Source: a bacterium (lineage in GTDB: Bacteria; Patescibacteriota; Microgenomatia; UBA8517). From it: DNA of 10,038 nt. The stretch is from contig JAKAKU010000064.1 of the NCBI GenBank assembly GCA_021824385.1, forward strand, positions 1 to 10,038, in the 5' to 3' direction. The notes under the pieces were generated by a model. The model had not been told where the DNA came from. It saw only the letters and a program-made list of their open reading frames with translations, and searched no databases. Both the position numbers and the translations under genes were made by a program. Within the stretch, counting starts at the first letter, position 1. Every line of letters begins with the position of its first letter. Of the stretch, positions 1-6,932 are shown in pieces.

Positions 1-589
1 GTAAGAAAGACGCCATATCATAGTGCCCGGAAAATGTTGATACCAAGTGCCCTCCAACCATGTAACTCAAGGCAATACCTTTTGAATATTCGCCACTTTG
101 TGTAGTTACAATCGGCCAGTTTAAGTATTTTTGGCCAAAACCATATACAAATATATAGAAAACAACAATTGCAAAACACATCAGGAAAAACTTGAGTTCT
201 TTCTTGGTGATCTGTAAGTCAAGTACCAAGAGAAACGGTAGCATGTATTCAATCCGTCGGGCCCAATTTAGCAGTCCAACGAGGGGTGATACCGTTTGAA
301 GAAGCACAATGCCTGCTGCGGTAGATAACAGTCCCACTGCCCAAAAAAGTAAAAATGCACGCCAAATAGGCTTATCTTTTATTGAAAGAAGGTTGTGAAT
401 GTGAGTTACAAACCACACAAAACTTACTAAAAATATAACAAAATCTTCAAGACGAATTGCAACGTATGTGCCTGGTATTGCAAACAGTGGAAACTTTGGA
501 TACAACGGAATTGTCAGGATAAGAAGAGCGACCAAATACTTTCCACTTTTCGCCCAGATAGTGTCAAATACTGTTAAGAGTTTTTTCAT
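1..589 (-). CDS. O-antigen ligase / Wzy-type polymerase family membrane protein (3' end cut by window edge)
   Basis: Only the first 196 residues are present; the frame is open to the left edge. The protein is strongly hydrophobic, with likely membrane segments near residues 16-29, 48-66, 76-98, 114-124 and 132-152. Two stretches resemble the O-antigen ligase/Wzy-like superfamily: RRIEYMLPFL (111-120) and STFSGHYDMASFL (184-196), the latter at the start of what is normally a large outward loop. Members of this family polymerise or transfer lipid-linked glycans on the outer face of the cytoplasmic membrane. Which of the two this one does cannot be told without the missing half. The ATG at 587-589 is the only plausible start: an in-frame TAG lies at 614-616 and no other ATG intervenes. 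It overlaps the upstream glycosyltransferase gene by 26 bases. The upstream AAGAAA is at best a weak ribosome site. The family call is good; polymerase versus ligase is open. Confidence 0.85.
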   Translation of the reverse strand, partial: MKKLLTVFDTIWAKSGKYLVALLILTIPLYPKFPLFAIPGTYVAIRLEDFVIFLVSFVWFVTHIHNLLSIKDKPIWRAFLLFWAVGLLSTAAGIVLLQTVSPLVGLLNWARRIEYMLPFLLVLDLQITKKELKFFLMCFAIVVFYIFVYGFGQKYLNWPIVTTQSGEYSKGIALSYMVGGHLVSTFSGHYDMASFL

Positions 590-1457
590 ATATTTTTTCT
601 TGAGTAGACTTTCCTAGTATAGCGAAAATAATTATACGAAGTATGCAGCCACCTTTGAGCATAATTCGTGCAATATTCGTTACATGAGGAAAATGTTTCT
701 TATAAAACAAAACGATATTTTTAAATTCGGAAGTAATTGCAAATTCACTCGTGCTACTTCCCCTCCCCAAATGAACAATTGAAGCGTCATGTAGATAAAA
801 AACGATAAAGCCACATTGTTTTACTCGGTAACAAAAATCAAGCTCCTCTACATACATGAAGTAATCTTCATCGAGTCCATTAACTTTTTTGAGAATCGAT
901 TTTGGAAACATAAAAAATGCGCCGGTCACCCAATCCAGCTCACGACTCCCCGTATAGAATTGAGCGCTCGGGTGAACAGGCTTTATGAGATTCGATAGAA
1001 CTGGCATGTCATCAAGAAAACTCATCCATGCAAAAAGTCGAAATAGCGTAGGGAAAAAACCTCCTGTTGGCTGCACACTATTGTCGGCATTCTTGAGCGA
1101 ACAGCTTGCAACGCCAATGTGAGGGTCTTTCTTCAAAAGATCTAAGACAGGAGTAATTGCATCATGGGTTAAATAGGTATCGGAATTGAGCATCAGAATG
1201 TACGTTCCGCGGGCTTTGGCAAATCCTTGATTGTTTGCTTTTGCAAAACCTACGTTTTTTTTGTTTTCAATAACTGTTATGTTTTTTTTCTTACGACTCA
1301 AAACGGCAGCTGCACTTCCATCAGTTGAGGCATTATCAACAACGATTATTTCATATGGTGACTTCACCCATTTTTCGATGGATGAAATACACGAAAGGAG
1401 CAGTTTCTGAGTGTTAAAGCTTACGATGACAATAGTGACGAGAGGGCTTTTTTCCAT
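564..1457 (-). CDS. GT2 family glycosyltransferase, rhamnosyltransferase (WbbL)-like
   Basis: A 297-residue GT-A fold enzyme that probably adds a sugar, rhamnose by family resemblance, from a nucleotide donor to a lipid-linked glycan in the cytoplasm. Visible motifs: first beta strand VTIVIVSFNT (7-16), nucleotide-binding VVDNASTD (39-46), metal-site variant LNSDT (90-94) in place of DxD, WVTGAFFMFPK (176-186), and the acidic MYVEELDFCYR (201-211) expected to hold the catalytic base. H229 follows in the usual position. A hydrophobic stretch near 268-282 may attach the C-terminus to the membrane. Its length is normal for the subfamily. An in-frame TGA at 1458-1460 directly precedes the ATG, so no longer start exists. 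The gene overlaps the upstream membrane-protein gene by 37 bases and the downstream Wzy-like gene by 26. Two runs of eight A occur at K57-N59 and K66-N68. The sugar specificity is inferred. Confidence 0.92.
   Translation of the reverse strand: MEKSPLVTIVIVSFNTQKLLLSCISSIEKWVKSPYEIIVVDNASTDGSAAAVLSRKKKNITVIENKKNVGFAKANNQGFAKARGTYILMLNSDTYLTHDAITPVLDLLKKDPHIGVASCSLKNADNSVQPTGGFFPTLFRLFAWMSFLDDMPVLSNLIKPVHPSAQFYTGSRELDWVTGAFFMFPKSILKKVNGLDEDYFMYVEELDFCYRVKQCGFIVFYLHDASIVHLGRGSSTSEFAITSEFKNIVLFYKKHFPHVTNIARIMLKGGCILRIIIFAILGKSTQEKIYEKTLNSI
1255..1289 (-). repeat. Two poly-A(8) homopolymer tracts inside the GT2 gene
   Basis: On the coding strand, runs of exactly eight A occupy 1282-1289 (codons K57, K58, start of N59) and 1255-1262 (codons K66, K67, start of N68), separated by 19 bases. 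Both are in frame and the gene is intact as read. Such runs can slip during replication or transcription. Another run of eight occurs in methyltransferase 2 near 8886-8893, so AT-leaning lysine codons alone may explain them. Confidence 0.5.
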
Positions 1458-1948
1458 TCAATATAAAGAAAATAAATTGAGAAGAGAATTGCAAACGAAA
1501 CAAAAAGTCTTACGGGGAGTGAAGTCGGGACATATTTAATGGTTATTTTCTCTGCATAGCTTTTTCCATTTATAACAATATTGTCTTGTGCTTTTTGAGG
1601 AATAAACCCGTTTATATACAGTGAATCGCGAAGTGGATGAGTAAGCTCCTCAAGATACCAACTGCGGGTTTGATCACGAATAATTGTTTGTGCTTCCTCT
1701 GGAGGATAGTTGAGACGCATAAAAGGCAGATATTTAATTTGTGAAGAATAGTGAGCAATAACTTGGTCACGTGTATATTGTGTGAAATACGCTCGCCTCA
1801 AAGGGCTTTCAACATCCGCAGGCTCTGTTGACTGTAGCGCATCAGGTGGAGGGGCCGGAAATGGATAACTCGGTATTGTAATGTACCGAAAATACAGTGA
1901 CAGCAGTGGAACAAACACTGCAATAAGAAGAAGGGTTGATTTACGCAT
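1421..1948 (-). CDS. Unrecognised protein with two membrane segments flanking a ~120-residue domain
   Basis: I do not recognise a named family in these 175 residues. After the basic start MRK comes a hydrophobic segment (about 5-22), then a proline-rich stretch around 26-35 (PSYPFPAPPP), then a polar, charged domain (about 36-140). A second hydrophobic segment (about 144-163) is followed by a short tail with EWKK. The positive-inside rule suggests both ends are cytoplasmic and the middle is outside. The richest part is residues 74-115, containing RLNYPPEEAQTIIRDQ, RSWYLEEL and HPLRDSLY, which looks like a conserved core. The layout recalls polysaccharide co-polymerases (Wzz), but the domain is shorter, the proline-rich part follows the first rather than precedes the second membrane segment, and no Wzz motif is visible. 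It starts 6 bases after the acyltransferase gene and overlaps the next gene by 37 bases. The gene is clearly real; its function is unknown. Confidence 0.85.
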   Translation of the reverse strand: MRKSTLLLIAVFVPLLSLYFRYITIPSYPFPAPPPDALQSTEPADVESPLRRAYFTQYTRDQVIAHYSSQIKYLPFMRLNYPPEEAQTIIRDQTRSWYLEELTHPLRDSLYINGFIPQKAQDNIVINGKSYAEKITIKYVPTSLPVRLFVSFAILFSIYFLYIEWKKALSSLLSS

Positions 1949-1954
1949 GAAAAA

Positions 1955-2596
1955 TTATTGGAATAATCGAGCACGTCCGAGTTTGTAGCTGAGCTTCTTT
2001 AGTCCTCGCTCCCCGATCACTTTAGCAGGCACTCCACCAACAAAGGCAAAGGCAGGAACATCTTTGGTAACAACTGCACCTGCGGCAACCACAGCACCTT
2101 CACCAATGGTGACCCCAGGCAGAATAATGGCCCGAGGCCCGATAAAGACATAATCATGGATCGTGACGGGTGCCACTATTGCGTGAAAATCGACAGCATT
2201 CATATCATGCTCCGAATTGTAAATCATTACCTCGGAGGCGATATCAACATGTGAACCAATGGTGAGTCTGGCTCTCCCATCGAGAAAAATGCGATCGCCG
2301 ATAATAGTGTCTTCGCCAATAACAACTCCTCTTGGATCAAAAAACTTTGCTCCCATATGAATAGTGGTACCACGCCCCACTTCAGCTCCAAAGAGCACAA
2401 TTGCAAGTTTCCGAATACTCCAGAACGGTACATGAAGACTAATGGAGTGAAGAACAAAAAGCTTAAAGTCGAGGTAATAATTCAAAAAGCGATTGCCAAT
2501 TTTTTGTGAAGCTTGACCAAACTCCAGTGTTTTTCCATTTTTGTCGGTAAACGAAATGCCCTTACCACTTATTTTTACATTATCAGAAAATAACAT
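1955..2596 (-). CDS. Left-handed beta-helix (hexapeptide-repeat) acyltransferase, WcaF/WbbJ-like
   Basis: A 213-residue acyltransferase of the trimeric hexapeptide-repeat superfamily, most likely moving an acetyl group from acetyl-CoA to a hydroxyl of the glycan or its precursor in the cytoplasm. Imperfect [LIV]-G-x-x hexapeptide rungs run from about residue 72 to 178 ([49 protein letters not shown]). The loop YNSEHD (126-131) carries the expected catalytic histidine, H130. The family's C-terminal signature [12 protein letters not shown] (186-197) is intact. The first 70 residues are not repeats and contain a hydrophobic or amphipathic stretch (about 40-69) that could lie on the membrane. The ATG at 2596 is preferred because no other Met occurs before M81. 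The gene sits 18 bases after a GT4 gene and 6 before the unknown membrane protein. No Shine-Dalgarno sequence precedes it. The acetyl donor is assumed from the family. Confidence 0.92.
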   Translation of the reverse strand: MLFSDNVKISGKGISFTDKNGKTLEFGQASQKIGNRFLNYYLDFKLFVLHSISLHVPFWSIRKLAIVLFGAEVGRGTTIHMGAKFFDPRGVVIGEDTIIGDRIFLDGRARLTIGSHVDIASEVMIYNSEHDMNAVDFHAIVAPVTIHDYVFIGPRAIILPGVTIGEGAVVAAGAVVTKDVPAFAFVGGVPAKVIGERGLKKLSYKLGRARLFQ

Positions 2597-2614
2597 TAGG
2601 GCAATTGTAGCAAA

Positions 2615-3757
2615 TTACAGGAGACTCCGCAGTATTTGTATCGTCTCTCGGGCTGTTTTTTGCCAACTAAAGAATGTAGCTTGTTCCACTCCCGCCTTAC
2701 TCATTTTTGAAAACTCTTGTTTTGTGGCTGAAAGTACTCGTTCAATTCCTTGAGCAATGTCATGCGTGTCATCGGGGTTAACAACAATCCCCGCCTTGCC
2801 TGCAACTTCAGGCAAACTTCCCCTATCGGAAACTACAACCGGGACACCACACGCCATGCTTGATACCACGTCAAGTCCAAAGCCCTCCCAGAAGGAAGGC
2901 AAAACGAAACAGCGTGCATTTGCAACAAGTATGGGCTTGTCTGCCTCATCTATAAAATCTGTAAAAACAACGCGTTCTTGAAGTTGCAATTTTTGAGCAA
3001 GTGAAAATATGCTATCAAAAAGCCAACCCTTTTTACCTGCAACTACAAGCTGAGTATCGGGATACTTTTTTTCGACAGAACTCCATGCCTTCAAAAGTCC
3101 TTCAATATTTTTGCTTGGTTTTAACGTACTCATAAAAAGTATATATTTCAGCCCTATAGAATACTTATTAAGTACTCGTTTTACTTCTTCTGAGTTTGTA
3201 CGCGGTGGATAATTTTGATTATCGTACCCAAGTAGTGTAGTAATCGTTTTTTCGCGAGCTGAAGGATATCTTTTCACAATATCTTTCCGAGTAGTTTCCG
3301 AAATCGCCAGTACTTTTTGGGCATGAGCAATCGACCAAGCAGTCCAGAGCTTCAACTGCCAAAAATCGTATTTTTTAAATTGTTCGGTAAATTCCAAATA
3401 ACCAAGATCCATGATTGAGCAAACACGAGGCATAGGAGCAAAGGGTGGAATATAGTGACTTGGGGTCCAGAACACTGCAGGCTTATGAGCAGTGAGGTAC
3501 AAATGAGGCATTAACGTTTTTAAGATCCACTGCCCTCCCCCCATAAGAACTACGTATTTAAAGTTTTTAGTGGGCTTCGGCATATGTGGGAGTGGTTGGT
3601 GCTTCAGGTATACCACCACCTCAAAGTTACTCTTCCACTCATCCTCTAGCTTGTGGATATTTTGAAGTACCTCGTAGGCATAGTTGTTTACCCCAACGCG
3701 ATTTACAACATTTGCTTCATTACCATCAATTCCAACTATGGGTTTATACTTTTCCAT
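2615..3757 (-). CDS. GT4 family glycosyltransferase with altered E-x7-E motif
   Basis: A 380-residue GT-B enzyme, cytoplasmic, expected to add a sugar from a nucleotide donor with retention. The N-terminal acceptor half has a glycine/asparagine-rich loop near 18-27. The C-terminal donor half contains STLKPSKNIEGLLKAW (210-225), LVVAGKKGW (237-245), VVFTDFI (263-269), FWEGFGLDVVSSMACG (289-304) and GSLPEVAGKAGIVVNP (313-328). In the usual E-x7-E motif the first glutamate is E291, but the second position, residue 299, is serine, encoded TCA. The rest of the motif region is intact, the frame is open and the length is normal, so this is not decay by frameshift. Its C-terminal half resembles the GT4 encoded just upstream (3744-4814), whose 3' end it overlaps by 14 bases. 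It may be a functional variant or a weakened enzyme. Donor and acceptor cannot be read from the sequence. Confidence 0.92.
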   Translation of the reverse strand: MEKYKPIVGIDGNEANVVNRVGVNNYAYEVLQNIHKLEDEWKSNFEVVVYLKHQPLPHMPKPTKNFKYVVLMGGGQWILKTLMPHLYLTAHKPAVFWTPSHYIPPFAPMPRVCSIMDLGYLEFTEQFKKYDFWQLKLWTAWSIAHAQKVLAISETTRKDIVKRYPSAREKTITTLLGYDNQNYPPRTNSEEVKRVLNKYSIGLKYILFMSTLKPSKNIEGLLKAWSSVEKKYPDTQLVVAGKKGWLFDSIFSLAQKLQLQERVVFTDFIDEADKPILVANARCFVLPSFWEGFGLDVVSSMACGVPVVVSDRGSLPEVAGKAGIVVNPDDTHDIAQGIERVLSATKQEFSKMSKAGVEQATFFSWQKTARETIQILRSLL

Positions 3758-4814
3758 ATGCTTTTTTATACACTTCCAGTGTTTGTCTTGCTGTTTGTTC
3801 CCATGAATAGTTTTTCACCAGCTGTTTACCAGCAGCCACAAGGGCTTTCTTTTGTAAAAGTGCCTTTTTAATTCCTTTTGCAATGTCTGTCGTATCAAAT
3901 GGATTAACAAGCACTGACGCCCCACCTACTTCCTGCATACTACCCGTGTTACTCGTGACGACTGGGCAACCAAGTGCATATGCTTCCAGAATTGGTAATC
4001 CAAATCCTTCATACAGCGATGGATACAAGAAAAGTTCAGCTTCACGGTACAGATTTGACAGTTCATCAGTACTCACAAAGCCCGTATAAATAATGCTTGG
4101 GTTTTCAGCGATTTTTCCGTTTTTTTCTCCAACAATTACCAGTTTCGTTTCTTTACGGTGTAATGATAAAAATGCATCAATACCTCGCTCAATGTTTTTG
4201 CGCCCACTTGTACCCACCATCAACATATATTTTTCAGGGATTGCAAAGCGCTTATGAATGTCTAATTGAGGGGCATGTACGAGTTCAGGATTCGGCGCCT
4301 CAGGAATAACATATAATCTGTCACTCGAAATGCCGTAGGCAATCAAATCTTTTTCTATGCTGAAACTCGGAACAATAATAAGATCGGTATTGTTTTTAAC
4401 GAGCGCAAGTTTTCTATTAAATACGCGCTTAATACGCGGGTGAGTAACATCCGCATACAAAATTGGTGAGAGATCATGAACAGTTGTTACTTTGGGGGCA
4501 CGTGTGAAGGGCTCAGTCCAATCTGAAACATGAATTACATCAGCGTGTCCAGTAAAGACTTCAAGGGGAATAATTTTTGTGTAATTCCACAGAGCGTCTG
4601 AAATACGTGGTGGTAGAGGAAGTGTTACCAATTCAAATTTTCCATTAAGATTTTTTATATACTCATGTAATTCATTCTTTCGTCGTAAAACTCCTGCATA
4701 TAAAACATACTTGTTTTCTGGCGCTATTTTGAGAAGAGCACGAACAAGCTCTCGGGTATAAACCGATACACCAGTGCCGTAAACTACTTGTGAAATATCA
4801 ATAGTTATTTTCAT
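3744..4814 (-). CDS. GT4 family glycosyltransferase, mannosyltransferase (MtfB)-like
   Basis: A 356-residue GT-B retaining glycosyltransferase acting in the cytoplasm. The N-terminal half starts ITIDISQVVYGTGVSVYTRE (3-22), with the glycine-rich acceptor/donor loop typical of the MtfB-like GT4 group, and has the inter-domain TTVHDLSP (110-117). The donor half shows MLMVGTSGRKNIERGIDAF (197-215), LVIVGEKNGK (225-234), IIYTGFVSTDEL (241-252) and the complete E-x7-E motif in YEGFGLPILEAYALGCPVV (268-286), with E269 and E277. It ends in SWEQTARQTLEVY (337-349), typical of the family. The ATG overlaps the stop of the GT-C gene in an ATGA (4811-4814), and the gene overlaps the next GT4 by 14 bases, so the three are probably translated together. 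A mannose donor is a guess from the subfamily. No ribosome-binding site is visible. Confidence 0.93.
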   Translation of the reverse strand: MKITIDISQVVYGTGVSVYTRELVRALLKIAPENKYVLYAGVLRRKNELHEYIKNLNGKFELVTLPLPPRISDALWNYTKIIPLEVFTGHADVIHVSDWTEPFTRAPKVTTVHDLSPILYADVTHPRIKRVFNRKLALVKNNTDLIIVPSFSIEKDLIAYGISSDRLYVIPEAPNPELVHAPQLDIHKRFAIPEKYMLMVGTSGRKNIERGIDAFLSLHRKETKLVIVGEKNGKIAENPSIIYTGFVSTDELSNLYREAELFLYPSLYEGFGLPILEAYALGCPVVTSNTGSMQEVGGASVLVNPFDTTDIAKGIKKALLQKKALVAAGKQLVKNYSWEQTARQTLEVYKKAYGKV

Positions 4815-6193
4815 CGTTTAATCATAATTTCTGTTGGACCAATCTTTTCTGCCACCACATAGTATCTGTCTACAAAGGCTGCAATCTTTGGCATATATGA
4901 AACCAGATTGTACGAGTCCGTCATGGCAGTTTCATCACGAACAATAACCACCGGAGGGTCAGCCTTAAGTCCATTCAGTATAGGTTCCTCCGCAATTTTC
5001 ATAAACCATGGAAATTCGAATACAAATACGTTGCCAGCGGGGTGAGTATTTGTTATTGGGTATATGTATGGATAAGTAGCAAATGCAAAGACAGAACTTC
5101 CCGGGAGCGTGTACGATTTTACCCTATCAAATACCAAATAATCCTCTTTGGCAAAAAACTTTGTTTCTGCTCCCCAATTTCGCCAATACGAACGCATGCC
5201 AACAATAGTACTAAAGAGCAAAAATGCAGTAACGATTAGATATTTCCTTTTCAACCTCAGAGCCCCGAGAATGAACGAGAGAATTGCGAATGGAATAACA
5301 GGCTGCATATGGACAAAATCGAATCGAGCATATGCGTAGAGAAACCCGGTGAAGAAAAAGATACAAAGGAGTATCCCCTCACCTCTCAATTTCTGGTTTT
5401 TTAAGAGCATAAACAACCCTGCAATCGCAGGGACAGAGACAAACAACGTGCTGATTATGTCTTTTATGGTGGGGTATTTTCTCCCCATATCGTGATAAGC
5501 AGTGAAGTTAAATGTGCCCGCCCAATAGAAGAAATCTTTTACAATGCCTCTTCCTGCAACATAGGCAAGCATGACAAGCACAGGAATACCTGCACACAAA
5601 AAGAAATAGAAGAGCTGTTTTTTGTTTTTTACATTTAAAAGCAGATACAGTGAGAGAAACGCGCCTAAAGGAATGACAATTTGCTTAGTAATGGCAGCAA
5701 GGCCGAGAACAATGCCGCTGGTAATGTAATACCGGAGACGTTTTTCAGCTATAGCCTTTGTAAGAAAGTAGAATAACCAAAGCAGCAGTGGCACCAGAAT
5801 TGACTCTATCCAAAGCGTACCCCCTTCAAAATACCCTTGCCAAAACATGTAGAGCACTGCGCCCGAGAGTATCATTACCTTCGAAACTTTTCTCTCTCTT
5901 AAGATTGCATATAAACCAAGATGGCTGAGAATAATCAATAGAATTTGAACAACCCTAAACCGATCAGAAGTTGTGATGCCCAGTGTCGCAAAATTGAGCG
6001 GGAAAAACATCAAACCTGGAAAATGTTGATCAAATATTTGCTTATAAGGAACTAATCCAATTTTAGTTAAGTAAGGGTATACAAAAAGTTCGGGATACGG
6101 AAAAAATGTTGTTTTCAAAAGAAGAAGCACATGTACAAAAACAATTGAGCCCCAAAGCAGCTCAAATTTTCGCGTCATGAAGAGTTTACGCAT
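4811..6193 (-). CDS. Polytopic GT-C glycosyltransferase, GT39/PMT_2/ArnT-like
   Basis: A 460-residue integral membrane protein with roughly nine to eleven hydrophobic segments between about residues 12 and 332, followed by a largely soluble C-terminal part (about 335-460). GT-C enzymes of this kind take a sugar from a polyprenyl-phosphate donor and attach it to a lipid-linked glycan, lipid or protein on the outer face of the membrane. The first outward loop holds YKQIFDQHFPG (50-60), with D55 in the place of the acidic residue expected in this family; YFEGGTLWIE (121-130) and RFDFVHMQPVIPF (290-302) also fit it. Residues 350-460 form a mixed alpha/beta tail. The start MRKLFM at 6193 overlaps the upstream GT2 gene by 8 bases; a second Met at 6178 would give a 7-base gap, but GGGAACTAGAAAAG before 6193 favours the longer form. 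The donor sugar and acceptor are unknown. Confidence 0.87.
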   Translation of the reverse strand: MRKLFMTRKFELLWGSIVFVHVLLLLKTTFFPYPELFVYPYLTKIGLVPYKQIFDQHFPGLMFFPLNFATLGITTSDRFRVVQILLIILSHLGLYAILRERKVSKVMILSGAVLYMFWQGYFEGGTLWIESILVPLLLWLFYFLTKAIAEKRLRYYITSGIVLGLAAITKQIVIPLGAFLSLYLLLNVKNKKQLFYFFLCAGIPVLVMLAYVAGRGIVKDFFYWAGTFNFTAYHDMGRKYPTIKDIISTLFVSVPAIAGLFMLLKNQKLRGEGILLCIFFFTGFLYAYARFDFVHMQPVIPFAILSFILGALRLKRKYLIVTAFLLFSTIVGMRSYWRNWGAETKFFAKEDYLVFDRVKSYTLPGSSVFAFATYPYIYPITNTHPAGNVFVFEFPWFMKIAEEPILNGLKADPPVVIVRDETAMTDSYNLVSYMPKIAAFVDRYYVVAEKIGPTEIMIKR

Positions 6194-6932
6194 GCTTTTC
6201 TAGTTCCCAAATTTTAACCCATGTCGTAAATCTATAAAATGCCATCAAACTTGATAATACAAACCCATGAAGCCCATCTAAATATCCTTGCTTCAAGAAA
6301 AATCTTCCAACAAAGGATCTTGCTGAGTAGAAAACAAGAGAAAACATGTTAAATCGAATCCCTTTTTTGTACTGCTCACGGGCTTCAATATCTGTATAGC
6401 GGTTTAGCATCTCAATGAATGCAGAGACAGAAGGGTGTGAATGATGAATTTTTGCATTTTTTAGGATACCTACCGATCCAGTACTCACCCACTCCTCGTG
6501 AACACTTCCGAGCCAAGAACCATTGGTTTTATCGTATAGCCAAACATGAGCATCTGGACTCCACCGAGTATGTTTTATTTCTTTCCCAAAAATTATATTC
6601 CTTCTCGGGATGAGAAATGCCGAATTAGATGTATTTTGAAGTGTTTGGTGAATTTCTTCGCTTAATTCATGGGGAATTTCCTCATCCGCATCCATTGAGA
6701 GCACCCAATTATGTTTTGTACAGGAGTTCGCAAAGGATCTCTGATCTGCAAAATTCTTAAATGGATGGAAAAACGTATGAGCGCCAAGTTTCTTTGCAAT
6801 TTTGACTGTATTATCAGTACTTCCCGAATCTACGACTACAATATCGTTTGAAAGACGTTTCACCGACGTGATAGCACGTTCAATAGTGCTCTCCTCATTT
6901 AAGGTAACGATTAGGATTGAAACTTCAGTCAT
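6186..6932 (-). CDS. GT2 family glycosyltransferase, WaaE/KdtX-like (beta-glucosyltransferase group)
   Basis: A 248-residue inverting GT-A enzyme of the group whose namesake adds a beta-1,4-glucose to LPS inner core. The motifs are VSILIVTLNEE (4-14), VVVDSGSTDNT (32-42), the metal-binding DADEEIP (81-87) in WVLSMDADEE, the group-typical IIFGKEIKHTRWSPD (113-127), and GSVHEEW (142-148). A C-terminal region rich in hydrophobic and aromatic residues (about 195-237) probably lies on or in the membrane. The length is normal. The name should not be read as an LPS role: nothing in the window points to lipid A or Kdo. It overlaps the upstream GT4 gene and the downstream GT-C gene by 8 bases each, consistent with coupled translation. 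Its likely job is to add one hexose to the growing lipid-linked saccharide in the cytoplasm. The family is secure, the sugar is not. Confidence 0.92.
   Translation of the reverse strand: MTEVSILIVTLNEESTIERAITSVKRLSNDIVVVDSGSTDNTVKIAKKLGAHTFFHPFKNFADQRSFANSCTKHNWVLSMDADEEIPHELSEEIHQTLQNTSNSAFLIPRRNIIFGKEIKHTRWSPDAHVWLYDKTNGSWLGSVHEEWVSTGSVGILKNAKIHHSHPSVSAFIEMLNRYTDIEAREQYKKGIRFNMFSLVFYSARSFVGRFFLKQGYLDGLHGFVLSSLMAFYRFTTWVKIWELEKHA

Noticed and set aside
816..998. 60-codon plus-strand frame
   Set aside because: It is antisense to the conserved acidic motif region of the rhamnosyltransferase-like gene; no independent evidence of coding.
2227..2457. 76-codon minus-strand frame inside the acyltransferase gene
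   Set aside because: It overlaps the hexapeptide-repeat core in another frame, and its translation shows no fold or motif.
3586..3871. Two overlapping plus-strand frames across the junction of the tandem GT4 genes
   Set aside because: Both are antisense to the GT4 ends and would need a promoter and a start for which there is no sign; no protein features are seen.
6186..6932. Evidence for lipopolysaccharide core synthesis from the WaaE-like enzyme
   Set aside because: The fold and motifs are shared by many non-LPS enzymes, and no lipid A, Kdo or heptose gene is present, so an LPS role is not supported.
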